This document shows positions 11,210-23,118 of a stretch of DNA of 64,000 nt, piece after piece. The translations under genes and the position numbers were made by a program. Source of the DNA: Biomphalaria glabrata. Taxonomy: Eukaryota > Mollusca > Gastropoda > Planorbidae. The stretch is taken from assembly GCF_947242115.1 (NCBI RefSeq), contig NC_074713.1:8495001-8559000 (forward strand), written 5' to 3'. Position 1 is the first letter of the stretch. Each line of letters begins with the position of its first letter. The notes beneath the pieces were generated by a model, which was given only the letters and a program-made list of their open reading frames with translations, had not been told where the DNA came from and made no database searches.

Positions 11210-12660
11210 ATAAATCTAGGTATCAAGTGTTCAAATCAAAACAAAAGTATGGGAGATAAGGATGATCATGAAAGGGTGACGACGTAAATTTGAAACAATA
11301 TTTAAACATTTAGCTAAGTTGTTACTCTCTCTTGATCATGGTCGCCTCTGATAGTCTTATCTCTCTTTATTCAATACGGGCGAGTCATTACAAAGCTTAA
11401 ATCAACTCTTTCTGTCTTGAAAAATGTTTGAACACCTTTTTTCTCACGCACTCATTGTTGCATGAAGTTAAAAATTTGCATAATTATTATTTGGCAAAGA
11501 CCAAACATAAATCAGTAATAAAAAAAACAAGGTTACAAAGACAGTGTGTTTGTAAACACATACAAATCGGCCCCAGAAATTGTAAAAAGGCAGGTTTCAA
11601 TATTTTTAGAAAGAATATCAGTATTAAAAAAAAACTGCTTGCATAGTAGATTTAAAAAATTATTTTTTTTTGCTTTCAAAAAAGAAAAAAAAATAGAATT
11701 TGTCTTGAAGGTTGCGAGTCTGTAAAATGTAAGATCACATCGTAGCTATTGTTACAAGAATGAAAACAATGACTTGGTGAACACCTTCTTATTTCTAGAA
11801 AATGGCTGGACGATGTTACATTGTTTAGATAGAATGTCATGTTGGAAGTTGCACCCGTAACATTTTTTAGCAACACTTCCTTAGTGTGTTTTATTTTTAA
11901 TCATTTTATAAATGACTTTTAAGTACAAGTCAAGTAAAGTTCACTGTTCAGACCTTGCGGTCTATAGGGCAGATGATGACTTGTACTTAGGATTATTTAT
12001 TTTGTATTAATTCAAGAAAAATATTAGCACTGAGTTGCTTTATTTTGTCCTGGTGATGTGTTGGATAAATTTGTAGGCACATCTGAATCCGTGTTTCTAT
12101 ATACAGTGTTAAATTAATATAGATTAAAAATAAATGAAAAAAAACAACTAAAAATTGTGATTAGGTTTCTTTCTTTTCTTTTCTATTACATTTTAAAACA
12201 ACAACTCTCGGACCTCACTGTGGAAACCTACATTGTTCCTCTAGACTCCAGCTTCTAAAGGGGGCTCGAACGAAAGAGTTATCTAGGGAGTCGCCACCCG
12301 GGAATGTCAGAAACACTGCCTTACTATGTTTTATTACAAGTCATTGTTTAAGTGACTTGTATTTTGGATTATTTACTTTGGATTAGACTCAAGAAAAATA
12401 TTCATCGCTGATTTGCTTCATTTGTTGGATAAATTTGTAGGCACCTCTGAATCCGTGTACGTCAGGTGATTGTGGAGACAATGCACATCTCATCAAAATA
12501 CAAACGTGATAATTAGTATGAAAGTATATGGGAAGTGGAAAAAGTTCAACTGTTAATGGCTTTTGTAGTTCGAGTTGTTGTTGTTGTTTCGAGTTACGCT
12601 GTAATGTACAATAACAAACAAGTGAACATATTCACGTCCAGACCATGTAACACTGTTGAA
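11210..12660. other. intron 3 of copy C with short SINE-like pieces
   Basis: Mostly AT-rich. Two related segments, about 11935-12085 and 12330-12470, share AAGAAAAATATT, TTGGATAAATTTGTAGGCAC and TGAATCCGTGT. The first also contains CTATAGGGCAGATGATG, which recurs in the SINE-like repeat at 35765. No exon is visible. Confidence 0.55.
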
Positions 12661-12671
12661 CAGTCAAAGTT

Positions 12672-13080
12672 ATCGAGAATATGTATATAGATTTGACTAG
12701 AGTAATACCTTTAGTAAAATCACTAAATTTAGAAAGCCTTCAGGACAGAAGGCTCAAAAGTAAAGTAGCAATAATACATAAAACACTGAACCATAATCTT
12801 CAAATACAAAAACAAAATTTAATAAAATACTCTGAAAGACACAAAGATAAAGGCACATTCCTCGTCCCATATGCTAGGACAAATTTGTACAAATACTCCT
12901 TCTTCCCTAATGCTATTAGAGCATGGAATGGGTTGCCTGAGCTAGCCAGAAAAACCAGTGACTTGGCAGAATTTAAGTCATTGGTTAATATGCATGACTA
13001 AATGCATGACGCGTAGGACGTAATCATCTTCTTTTTTGAAGTAACGTCTGTATTATATAAGATCATAATCATTTACACTG
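12672..13080 (+). mobile_element. CR1/Jockey-like LINE, 5'-truncated 3' end
   Basis: Encodes the last ~105 aa of the LINE polymerase ORF (LVKSLNLESLQDRRLKSKV ... FFPNAIRAWNGLPELA ... SLVNMHD, stop), followed by the short 3' UTR and a TATTATATAAGAT end. It is nearly identical to 55310-55690 of the long copy at 51380-55695, so it is a recent 5'-truncated insertion. Confidence 0.9.
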
Positions 13081-13084
13081 CCGC

Positions 13085-14350
13085 AGCTCATCAACTTATA
13101 ATCGTCGCAAATACAGGAGCATAAGCGAGTAGCCAGAACGAAGTCAGTTTTGAATGTTGATCCCAAAGAAACAAGATGTCAGTTGTCCGAAGACACGCAA
13201 ACCTTAAGTTGTTCCTAGTGCATGATTCATGGTCACACTTGAGGGATACAACAACAGTGCGAATAAAAAAAGGGGAAAAAAATGGAATGGTCTCAAAAAT
13301 GGATTTAAATCAATTGGCACATTTGGAAGTGTGCAGCTCAGTCTTAATGGAAATTTTTGTTTCTGGCACAAAAAAAAAAGGGGGAGGGCGGCATTTTTAA
13401 TTTCGCACGGAGGCGGCCACAACCCTCGCGGCGGCCCATATCCCTATGTTCTCAGGAGGGCCCCAACTGGTTAAGAGTTATGGGCCCAAGTGCGATAAAC
13501 TCTTTTGATACGCCATAGGCTGTGAACCCCCAATTGGCCCGTGGGCCCGGGTTCATTAAACCCCTTCGCGCCATGGATGCTATGCCACTGTATATATATA
13601 TAATCAAGTATATATAAATGTATATATATATATATTATATATATGATTTTTTTCTTTGGCCCTTTGGATCGCATCTAAGAGAAGCGGACATAATGTTTGA
13701 CATAGTAAAAATAAGAAGACCTGGGGGGAAAAGAAACAATTGCTTCAAAATATTGAATGTGTGTGCTAGTTCTTTTTTTTTTTTTTTTTGCTTTAGATAT
13801 AATGGTACATTTTTCCCTTTTGAGAAAATAACCGAAACAAAAAATACAAAGATTTGATAGAACGCTTGCGGTTTTTCGCGAATCGCTGTGGTCAGGTTGC
13901 GAATCTGTCAAATCCTATTCTTAGTGAGCACATATGAGATAAAAAGAACCCGGGTACAAAACAATGGCGTGGTTAGAGTGGGGGTAGGAGGAGGAGAATT
14001 TGAAAATACCCCCGTGGCCCCCTCTTGAGAGGGGGGGGGGAAATATCTTTTTTACATTAAGAATTAGATATTAGGCAAAATGCAGGGCCCCCAGAGAGGT
14101 CAAGCCCACTAAACGATAGAAAATTTCTAGTTACGCCTCTGGTACTAATTTTTCTGTGAATCCGTCCAACAGTTGCTGAGATCTCTTTATCAATCCGTCA
14201 TTCAGTGAATTGTATTATTCACTTATAATACAGACTGCTGTAGATTTGCCTGTTAATAATCAGGTCAAGTCTAAAGCATATTTTGACCTCTTGACAGAGA
14301 TTATCATAAATAATTATTTATAGTTTATTTTTTTTTAATTAACTCTTTTT
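13085..14350. other. intron sequence with a MITE-like element
   Basis: At about 13962-14145 the sequence runs from AATGGCGTGGTTAGAG to CTAGTTACGCCTCTGG, with GC-rich inner ends. These are imperfect inverted ends of a GGGGCGTAGTTAGGG type that also occurs near 33437. At 13400-13590 is a GC-richer block of unknown origin next to (TA)n. No exon seen. Confidence 0.45.
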
Positions 14351-14360
14351 TTTTTGACAG

Positions 14361-14542
14361 ATTATCCAAGGTTTAATTTTCGAAGATTCGGGCTTATGTT
14401 GATAGCAAAAGCATGCGGTGTGTATGAACCTAACCACAGACTGTTGGTTATGGAAGCATGCGACATGCCAGGAAGATATCAAACATCTTGTGATTTCGGT
14501 GCGGTCTGTGAGATAGAACAATTTACGAGAGATAATCTTTAA
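14361..14542 (+). CDS. CTLD-like gene copy C, exon 4 (terminal)
   Basis: 182-nt last coding exon with acceptor TTTTTTTGACAG, phase-1 start and TAA at 14540-14542. It encodes DYPRFNFRRFGLMLI, then KACGVYEPNHRLLVMEACDM, then SCDFGAVCE and the family C-terminus FTRDNL. The C-x-V-Y and C-x5-V-C-E spacing fits the last cysteines of a CTLD, which normally end in a C-E. An EPN triplet is present, but it lies after a cysteine rather than in the usual calcium-binding loop, so I do not claim sugar binding. The frame is intact although exon 2 of this copy has a stop. Confidence 0.8.
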
Positions 14543-14673
14543 ATTAACTTCAACTTGAATACTATGATTGCTATTGTTGTTGTTGTTTTTAAATATTAAA
14601 ATAATATTTATAATAGGAAAAATTCATCCTGTTTAAAACATTGGGGTGGGGGGGGAATTCCGCAGTACATTTT

Positions 14674-14679
14674 AATAAA
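14674..14679 (+). terminator. candidate polyadenylation signal of copy C
   Basis: AATAAA about 130 nt after the stop codon of copy C exon 4, the first such hexamer downstream. Confidence 0.45.
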
Positions 14680-14989
14680 ATCTTCTATTTACTTACATTT
14701 TAATATTTAAGATCACGCTGGAAATGCTTCTAACAGGGTCCTCTGTGTACCATAGACAGGAGTTTCTAAACTGTGATACGCGTATCCCCAAGACATGTGT
14801 TTCTTAAACGAAACGTTTTTATTTCGTTTTGACTCTTTTTATACTTTTTCTTCTAAGTTTATTCCTAGTGGGAAGTAAATATTCTAGAAACGGAAACGGA
14901 GTGACAGACAGACAGACAGACATTTAGCATAAACTTAATAAAGGCTTTTCCCGCTTATGATCATCACTAAAAATATGCATTACACAAAT

Positions 14990-15275
14990 AGGTAAAACAA
15001 AATTTTATAAAATACTCAGACACAAAGATAAAGGCACATTCCTTGTTCCATATGCTAGGACAAATTTGTACAAATACTCCTTCTTCCCTAGTGCTATTAG
15101 AACATGGAATGGGTTGCCTGAGCTAGCCAGGAAAACCAGTGACTTGGCAGAATTTAAGTCATTGGTTAATATGCATGACTAAATGCATGACCCATAGGAA
15201 GTAGCCATAATCATTTTATTTTTGAAGTAACGTCTGTATTTATATAAGAAAAGAAGATAAGATGGGAATTGTTTT
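14990..15275 (+). mobile_element. CR1/Jockey-like LINE 3' end
   Basis: Same family as 12672-13080, truncated further. It begins near the ACAAAATTTTATAAAATAC part, keeps AWNGLPELA-type coding sequence and the 3' UTR, and ends in TAAGA-type pentamers. Confidence 0.88.
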
Positions 15276-15279
15276 TACG

Positions 15280-16620
15280 TTGTTTGTCTGTTGTTTGTTT
15301 CGACCGTTGAGAGGGTGAGTAAACATGTTACATTCCTTAACTATGTGATACTGACCAGACCTCTGTCTATGGGGGAGGGTTTATCTCAAGAGGTATAGCT
15401 GAACACGTAACTCTTTATTTGCTAAGTCTATTGTATTGAGTTTATAGATAGAAAGATGACCACATCAAGTCAGAATTGATTGGCGTATTTTAGCCTACTA
15501 AGACAACATGTGGACATTGTCTAGTCTAGATGTCACATTTTATGAGTAAAGTCATGAGTTTATTTACTAGGAGATAAATTTCAATTAAATGGTTGCTTTA
15601 CCCGACACACTCCTAACTCATTTCCTTTTGTTGCACAAACCACGAATATATAACTATATTTCACTATTGATGGGAACTAAACTAGATTTAAAATTTCAAC
15701 TACGCTGTAATAAATTTACTTCATATGTTTGTTTCGTTGGTTTAGACCCGGTAATCTATCGGATTGTAGGATTCGATCTAGTTTTTTTTTTTTAAAATCA
15801 TTTTACAAATCTTTCTCCAAAATTAATTCAGTAGCCACTATCAATATTAAGCTCTAAACGCAAGGCAGACAGTTTGTAACATGTTTGTAAACAACTGCCC
15901 TGATGTAGATGAACTTACCACAATCGTCGATTCTTACTGCATCCAGTTCTGTGAAAACTTAGTGTTGTAACTATGTTCCCGCGCTGATATATATGGTGCG
16001 CACTGGCACACTGTTCCATATTAGAAATGGAAATACAGAACAGGAAATAGAGACATGGTGAATGCCGGCTGAGTTGAAAAGAAGAACTAAGAGAACTTGG
16101 CATCCTGTTGGTTTGTGTGTGTGTTATTTATTTTATTTATTAAATCACTATCACCGTTACTCTTCCTTTGTTGAGTGCCTGCCTTAGAATTGCAACAATA
16201 TTATATATAATAGACCCAGGATGACCAAAGAAATAAAGGAAGGAATTATGAGAAAAGAATGTTCAAGAGCAGTCCTTCTGAGTTCACTCCAGCCATAAAA
16301 AGCCCTTAAAAAAGAAATTATTTGAGATGTGAACTGAATGCTTTAGTTTTCCTTGTATGTGTGTGAGAGTGTGTGTGTGTGTGTGCTTTAGTGTGATCTT
16401 TGTTTTCAGTCCAGGAAGGTTGGACAATTGTCGCGTAGACCAGAGACAATTCGATTATTAACTTAGTTATTCGAACAGCTACTTTTGTAGCTTAGTAGAG
16501 AGAGAACGTACTTGAGTGATTGTATTTATAGACTGAATGTATCTTAGTGAGTGTGTTCAAACATGGATATATAGGAAAATATTCTCTTCTGTCTTAAATA
16601 TAAGATTGTAATTATATTGG
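15280..16620. other. spacer with possible decayed LINE piece
   Basis: At about 15880-16330 (+) scattered words such as NCPDVDELTTIVDSYC and RMTKEIKEGIMRKE resemble a LINE ORF before its RT domain, but the match is weak and broken. Short (GT)n at about 16365. No other gene seen. Confidence 0.35.
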
Positions 16621-16779
16621 AATAAGTTTTTTCAAAATGATCTTTAGGTTAAACTCAAAAGCTTTTAAGACAAACCGGTATGAACGATTAATTGTTATTA
16701 AACTATCTACTGGGATATATGTGAGATACCCAGAAAGCTTTGACAGTAAAATTGAACTGCTTGACCTAATTGTCGACCG

Positions 16780-16956
16780 CAGAATAATAGATCAAAGTAT
16801 ACAAAACATTTTACAATACTGCAAAATATTGAGAAATGGAAGCTATACTATTTTACTAAAAGTAAACATGCTTGGGAAGACTTCCACCCTTTACAAGGAT
16901 CTTGTGCTTTCAGTGCTGTCTGTGAGAAACAAAAATTTACAAGAGATAATCTTTAA
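16780..16956 (+). pseudogene. CTLD-like last-exon relic
   Basis: The 3' part reads GSCAFSAVCEKQKFTRDNL and stop (TAA 16954-16956), matching the end of exon 4 in copies B and C. Between the preceding cysteine (TGC in ACATGCTTGGGAAGA) and SC the spacing is 34 nt instead of 30, so the frame is shifted. The upstream half is poorly conserved. A longer open frame (from 16637) reads through it in another frame and ends IIFK; I treat that frame as chance. No exons 1 to 3 belonging to it were found. Confidence 0.7.
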
Positions 16957-17093
16957 ATAACTTCTTTTTCTAAGCTTAAAGTAGACACTTTTATTTTACA
17001 TCTTTGGGGGCTTTCAATTTTTTAGAATGCAATAAGAAATTGAATGCTATAAAGAAAGTCTTGTGACTCAATTTGTTGTTGTTTTCTTTTTAC

Positions 17094-17099
17094 AATAAA
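17094..17099 (+). terminator. polyadenylation signal behind the exon-4 relic
   Basis: AATAAA about 140 nt after the relic's stop, following a TTTGTTGTTGTTTTC tract. A similar TTGTTGTTGTT tract follows exon 4 of B and C, so the 3' UTR seems to have been duplicated with the exon. Confidence 0.4.
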
Positions 17100-18467
17100 T
17101 TTAAAACAGTGTGCTTCATTTTGCTTACATTTGGATTTTGGTTTAAGATTTTGGTTTAATTTTTTATAGTAATAAATGCAACAGCGAAAACAATATGATT
17201 ACGTGTGAGATGAGAGCCCATTAGAACTTTAAGTTTTAGGACAATCGACCTGAAAATATTGGACGAAAAAACATAAGACTCTTCAATGAAAAATGCTTTC
17301 AACAACATACGAAACTGGTACACAACCATAGACATATATATATAGACTGGACGATAAAGTAAAAATTATTATAGGAAACATTTGGGAAAAGATAAGTTTG
17401 TATGAGTTATACAGCAGTTACGAGCAGTGTAAAATTAAAAGTATTTATAGTTTGTTTGTTTTTGAGCCATAATCTATATAATTGATAGAACCCCTTCTGT
17501 ATTATTATATCTCTAATCGTGCCTAATTATAAATAGTTTTAAATGCTAGATTTAGATCTAGTCTATATAAATACTATAGTAAAAAAATACTACTTACTAC
17601 TAGATCTAGTACTATACTACTATACTATACTATAAACTATAATTGTAATCTGTATAGTCTAGTCTATAGTTAGTATATAAATAGTCTAGGACTAGATTCA
17701 AGATTGTCACTAGATCTATAATCTATACTTATACTAGATCTAGTCTATAGTCTGCATGCATAGATGATAGACTGACTAGTTTAATAGTTAGTAGTAAAAA
17801 GTATGAAAAGTATTAGACCTAGTTATTACAAATATTAGTCATATTTATTAGATTTAGATCTATCAATATTAAACTAGTGACAGTCACGGTGTCAGTGATA
17901 CTGAATTATTCTGACTTACTGAAACTGAAAGTTAATGTGTATAATATTCTTTTTTTTTTTCAACCTTTAGAATTTATCCTTGGCCTATCGTACTACGAAC
18001 ATTAGAGCACGTTCTGCTCATTTTCTTTGACTTTTTTGACTAAAAACTAATTCTAACAATTTGAATCGATAAGACGACCGCCATACATTAATAAAGAAGC
18101 CATGTCAACAAACATAGATCCACATCACAAACCTATATATATATTTGCCTATGTCTATGATTATGAAACAAAGGCAAAATATTGGGAATATGGCAGTTTT
18201 GTACTTTTCAAAACTAAAGATCATAATTATATATTGGCTGAAATGTTAGTCCTAGAATTTATAGCTCGATTGCCGCCATTTTTTTTTCACATAGATAGAG
18301 TACATAAAACATATTTGACTTCCCCCAAATAAAAATAACTTCCTACTTCGAGTCTATATTTATTTATGTCTATGTACACAACCTTATAGATTAAAAACAA
18401 CAACTTTTGATTGAATTTGTCATGCTGTCGTCATTGACAAATGTTCAATATAAAATAAAATAAAAAT
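17100..18467. other. AT-rich spacer with one unidentified small ORF
   Basis: Dense TAGATCTAG/CTATAG words at 17500-17900. An ATG-initiated 76-codon frame at 18102-18332 (+) encodes IYIFAYVYDYETKAKYWEYG and ends SPK; I do not recognise it. It has no splice context and no duplicated counterpart, so it may be a chance frame. Confidence 0.35.
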
Positions 18468-18690
18468 ATATTGATGTTATCAAAGCTCTGTCTAAAAAAT
18501 GCGAATTGACAGTAATTCTGAACAACCAAATTGGAGAAAGTTTTAGAACATTCTTGCGACAAAATGCATTCTCTCTACAGCTCTCTTCAACATATTTGAG
18601 TGTATATTGTGATGGAAACTAGAAAAAGTTGCGGATCATTTCCAAGCGCAAGTTTGCAGATGATTTAACAATAGATGGAGGTTCAATAAA
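18468..18690 (+). mobile_element. RTE-like LINE reverse-transcriptase fragment
   Basis: Reads IKALSKKCELTVILNNQIGE, FRTFLRQ and later KFADDLTIDGG. These correspond to the NNQIGE-F-x-T-VGVRQG and F-A-D-D segments of RTE-type reverse transcriptases. The frame is broken and both ends are truncated. Confidence 0.7.
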
Positions 18691-18957
18691 AAAAAAAGTT
18701 TTGTCTTGGCATACACTGTCATGCGCAAAGTGTGAAACATCTGGAAGAGTAACATCAGCTTCCATGTAACAGCAACATTGTATGGCTTTTAAAGTAGGAC
18801 ACTAAATACTTAGGCTGAATTAAAAATTCAAGCTTTTGAGAGTAAATGTTACAGGAAAATGCTGGGTATCTGATACCAGGAAAGAAGACAAATGCGATTT
18901 TACTTTTACAAGTCAACTTTCTAGCTGGCAAAAAGGAAGTACACATCAGTACCGCAC

Positions 18958-18965
18958 TGTCTCTC

Positions 18966-19015
<50 letters not shown>

Positions 19016-19018
19016 CCT
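18958..19018. repeat. (CT)n microsatellite
   Basis: About 30 CT dinucleotides with two CCC interruptions. Confidence 0.95.
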
Positions 19019-19029
19019 CTTACATTAAT

Positions 19030-20395
19030 CAATGGGATATTTGAAGTTTATCTTTTTTTGAACTCCTCGGAAAATTACTTCATATCTCTAATTAAAATGT
19101 GTGTTACACCGTATCTAGCTTTACTTTTTGTATACATGACTCTCTATTATTGTTCTGAGTTAACTTAATTCTTTCATTGTTAATAATTCTAGTAAGCACA
19201 ATTTGAACTGGGGGTGAATGTTATGAAAATTATATGCTGTATCGGTTGTCGTTCTTATGTTTACATGTGCTTGTAACTCGTCCGTGAGAATGTGTTCACG
19301 AAATGTGTGTTGTGTAGTCATTCAGTGTATTAAGGCCTGTAGTGTAACTGAGTTGATTTTCTGAGTGATTAATTTTCTTGTCTCTTTTTGATAAATATTC
19401 CCATCGATCCTCCAATCTCTAGGAATAGTTTAACAATATTTTTATTCGCGGCTCAAACCAAAAATGCATCAATGTTTGGTTTAGAATGCCGTTTATATTA
19501 AATGTTTTTTTTTTTTTTTAAAGCAGCCTTACTTCATTTATATAAAAGTATGTTGGCTTGTTATCAGGTTCGGCAAACAACTAAAGATCCGTTCACTTTT
19601 CCAGGTAGTTTCTACATTCTGAGACCACTTTTAGATTTTTCTGCTCTCCCATTTCGTAAACTAAACAAATATTAAATGTCACGGTACCAATGCATCAGAG
19701 ACATTGTCAGGGACCTAACTTAGGTAAGAAACTTTTTAAAAACCTTTCTGTAAGAAAATAAGGGCTAGGGTATTTTCTACACTGACGCTTTGGAGGGCCG
19801 AATGAGATCACGGGAGGATCGGCCTGCGGGTCGTATTTAGTGCATCATTGGTGTAGAAGTTTGATGTCACTTTGTTTTTATTCCCCCTGTATTTAAAAAA
19901 AAAAACGCCTATCGTGTAAACAAGAAAGAGGGAGAGGTGCTGTAGGTTAAGAAAACATTGATGTGTTGCAGAGTAAAATTAGGGGCGACAATTAGATACT
20001 CTTTAAATAACAAATACAAGTAACTTACATGACACAGTAGCCAATAACACATATTAATCACAAATAAATCTGGCTACATTTCTGCAATAATGAAAAGAAT
20101 AGTAAGCATTTTTGTGGGGTTATTTTGGATAATGTAGATTGTAGATCTATAACTACTAAGTCTTAAGCATGCAGATAAAACAAATTATCAATTAGAATAT
20201 ATTTAACAGAACAGTTTGCATCTACAGAAATTAAAAGTAGAATATTGAGCAGATAAGGGAATGAAGTATGTAATCAAGATTATGATCATAAATATCACAT
20301 AGAGTTATTGAATTACAATGTCTATTGAAATAGTCAATTAAACACACTTATTTTTAAATTACCCTAGTACATACAGATTTAGAATCTTAAATCAT
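19030..20395. other. spacer with a degraded hAT end
   Basis: At about 19800-19852, GGCCTGCGGGTCGTATTTAG followed by GTGCATCATTG resembles the right end of the hAT element at 52549-53989, with several mismatches. No coding exon recognised elsewhere in the stretch. Confidence 0.45.
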
Positions 20396-20399
20396 GAAG

Positions 20400-20660
20400 T
20401 ACTTGACTTAATGGTGCGTCAGCTCAGGGATACGATAATGCAGCCACTGTGTCTGTAATCTATGGAGGAGTACGAAGCTGTTAAAAGAGAAAACAGAAAA
20501 GCTATTTTTAACGGATGTGTAGACCATTCACTTTATCTATGTGGTCGACATTCTTTTTCAGAAAATACTTGTAGAACATTTGTTGGTAATTCTTAAAAGC
20601 ATGTTTTCTTTGCCGAGTCTTTTAGCTATGCTGCAAAAAACTGTTTAAAATAAATATGAT
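20400..20660 (+). mobile_element. hAT transposase fragment (ZMYM1-like)
   Basis: Reads GYDNAATVSGIYGGVRSC, then KAIFNGCVDHSLYLCGRHSF and VFFAESFSYAA. This is the YDNAA-x-MSG ... NC-x-HSLNL-x-G region of hAT transposases related to ZMYM1. It carries internal stops and is truncated at both ends. A longer relative lies at 30900-32420. Confidence 0.75.
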
Positions 20661-20904
20661 ATGGTGTTTTCTCATTTCAATTTTTAATGTCAGGCTGATC
20701 TAACCCATGCAGATTTAGCCTATATTTAAAAAAAAAAAAGAAACAGATTTTGCAGTGTTCCAATATAAGCTAAAAATCTAGTTTAGTCTTTCAATCAGGG
20801 TTATACCGTTTCTATAGACCTCTGTGGGAGTCAGCTCTAAAGGCTGCGAGCTGTTAAATTACAGTATAGACATGATATTTTCTCTATGACTTATGCATGA
20901 AAAC

Positions 20905-21440
20905 ATTTCGAGAGAGAGACAGACCGCTCGTCATCGTATTTGTTAATCTGTCAAAAGCTGTTGACGTGGTCAGTGAAAGTGGCCTTTTGTAACTCCCATG
21001 AAAAAAGGATGCCCTCCCAAAACGCCAGATCTCATTGAATGTTTTAAAGAATAAAGGAAATAAGTTTAATTGTTTAAGTCTGTCAAACAGGGATAAGTAC
21101 TTGCACCTACTCTGTTGTGTATAACGTTTTCCTACCTACTGCGTCACGATTACGATGACATCAACGGAAGTATATTTCTTCAAAAAAGATCCTTAAGAAT
21201 TTCTTCGACGTTCTCAGATTGAGGGCAAAAACAAAAGCTAGAAAGATTTTAATCCTCTGCGCTGATGGCACAGGACGGCGCAACTTTTATTGCTGAATCA
21301 GCTGTAGGCCATAGTTGACAGACTTGCATGCACTTAGATCAAACTAAACCAAACAACTGTTCTTTGCAACTGCTTTTAAGATGGATTCTGTAATGTGTCA
21401 AGAATAAAATCACAAACGATGAAGCCCCAGCTAAGAGCAT
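20905..21440 (+). mobile_element. RTE-like LINE RT fragment
   Basis: Contains FVNLSKAVDVVSESGLL, KKGCPP, SVKQG-VLAPTLLCITFS and DYDDINGSIF. It corresponds to the middle of the RT domain of the same family as 48450-50690, heavily decayed. Confidence 0.7.
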
Positions 21441-21905
21441 CCGCATTGTTATATCATCAGCATTTATCATCATCATCATCAAACTCCATTTGAGTGAGGG
21501 CTTGAGAGGCTTAAGTCCTCTCTTGTAAAAGCCCTGGACAGAAACCCTGCTGTCTTGCGTAGTGCGTACACGTCACCATCCAGGTCGAGAATTTTTGGTT
21601 TACACAGACCTGTCGATGCGGAGATCAGCAGGTCTGGGGCAGTCAAACAGAATATGAGGCACGGTTTCCTCTTCTTCCCCGCAGCGGGGGCACCGTGAAT
21701 CGAAATTTGGCCATAGACGTGAGAAATATGAGCCAACAGGACAGTGGCCTGTCCTGTACTGTGCTATAATAGCTTGCTCAGGCCTGGACAGCCTCCACCA
21801 TGGGGAAGTGCGGTCAGGGCGCCTCATGCGCTCCCAGACTCCACGGACTTTTTGGGACTCAAACCACTTTTCAGCATTAACTTTGGCTGGCTTCGGCATA
21901 ATTTA
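21440..21905 (-). mobile_element. LINE 3' fragment with RT-type zinc finger
   Basis: On the minus strand an ~99-aa frame reads RPEQAIIAQYRTGHCPVGSY, then CPRCGEEEETVPHILFDCPR. The C-x2-C ... H-x4-C pattern is the zinc-binding tail found at the C-terminus of some LINE polymerase ORFs. It abuts a + strand LINE fragment. It is not a host gene. Confidence 0.75.
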
Positions 21906-22285
21906 TTGAATGCCACGGGGTCGATGTTCACAATATATAATGTATAATTGCACAATAGACATGATATTTCTGGAGATATGCAGGTCGCCCATTCAAAGCT
22001 GATGTAAGCCTATGTATGCGCGGCATAAATCTCTTAGTAAAGAATGACACAAAAAAGTTAGAAGAAAATATAGAAGATTCCCTTGTCATCGTCATCTTCG
22101 GAAACTTTAACATTTCTTATTCACGAGAAGTTAATACTATATTTTGGAAGCCTTTCCCGTGTTAAGAACTTAGCTGAGTTTAGTTAGAGACGCACTTAAT
22201 TAGACGGACTTTGAACGCGACATTTAATGACGTAACAGTTTATTGAGGTTGAGATTAATTATGTAGACTTTTATTTTTGTTACAG

Positions 22286-22383
22286 CTGTGAGCCATAAAC
22301 CAGTTCACTTTAAGGTTTTGGAAACAGACACACAGGTAGCAATCATAAAAGCGAGGTGTGGAGTAACATTTGCAGTGAATTGA
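22286..22383 (+). CDS. orphan terminal exon, unknown secreted-type protein
   Basis: A T-rich tract ending TTTTTGTTACAG is followed by an open phase-1 frame of 31 codons ending in TGA (22381-22383). It encodes VSHKPVHFKVLETDTQVAII and then KARCGVTFAVN. A good acceptor, a coding-like composition and a C-terminal Cys suggest the last exon of a host gene. It does not match the CTLD exons. I do not recognise the family and found no upstream exon. It could also be chance. Confidence 0.4.
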
Positions 22384-22639
22384 TATAAGCTTTGTAAAAA
22401 AAAAAAGGAATATGACGGTTAAACAATTTGTTGGGGCTGAGGGAGCATTTTATTTAGGGCCTTTTTATTGATGAGTTTAAAAGTGTTCCGGGCAGTATAC
22501 ACATATGTCAACTATTTTAACCACAGAATCAGCTATTATATAGTATGAGGGGAAAAAATTAACACCTAACAATTGTTAAAAATTGGTCTTCTAAGTTATC
22601 TAACATTTAATAAAGATTCAAAATATCTAATATCGATTT

Positions 22640-23118
22640 TAGCTTATAAAGTATAGAAATGCAAATTATATGTCCATATCATGGACATTGTTTAGAAACT
22701 AAATGTAGCTCAAGTTATGATCTAGGACTATATCTGTTGGCATTTTATTTTATTACAAGTTTTAAAAGAAGAACAAGAACATGGCCTGAATATTTCTTAT
22801 CAGTGGCTAATACGCCAAAAGACGTCTCCGAGTTTGTATGATATAACTATCTCTGTTTGCAATCCTGTTTTTTTTTTCTCGTAAACTTTAATGCCAAAAT
22901 AATAATCTTGTCTTTTTATTTTCTTATTGCTAGGGCGTCCAGTAGAAAAAAATCAATACGAAATTTAATTAAATCTGTAAAAATAAAAATAAGACCTCGT
23001 GTAATATTGCCAACTGTCCACGTTTACATCGCCATCTTCTGGTATACGTGTGTAATCATAAAGTCTTGAATTCCATTATTTTCGTCAGACTTGAAAGAAA
23101 CAGTTCTTAACATTCATC
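22640..23118 (+). promoter_or_regulatory. conserved upstream block and core promoter of copy B
   Basis: About 480 bp that is duplicated at 46820-47249 in front of copy A, with small indels. The most constant part is about 22930-23118. CATAAAG (23057-23063) lies about 28 bp before TCAGAC (A at 23087), which is TATA-like and initiator-like spacing; the 5' UTR would then be about 32 nt to the ATG at 23119. TSS placement is inference. Short frames in this block (for example 22659-22841) are not coding, since the paralogous block does not keep them. Confidence 0.6.

Noticed and set aside
16637-16960. 107-codon open frame as a novel gene
   Set aside because: Its 3' half overlaps, in another frame, the CTLD last-exon relic, which explains the sequence better. 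No splice sites or paralogs support the longer frame.
22659-23069. Short open frames upstream of copy B
   Set aside because: The duplicated block in front of copy A does not keep these frames, so the conservation is not at protein level.
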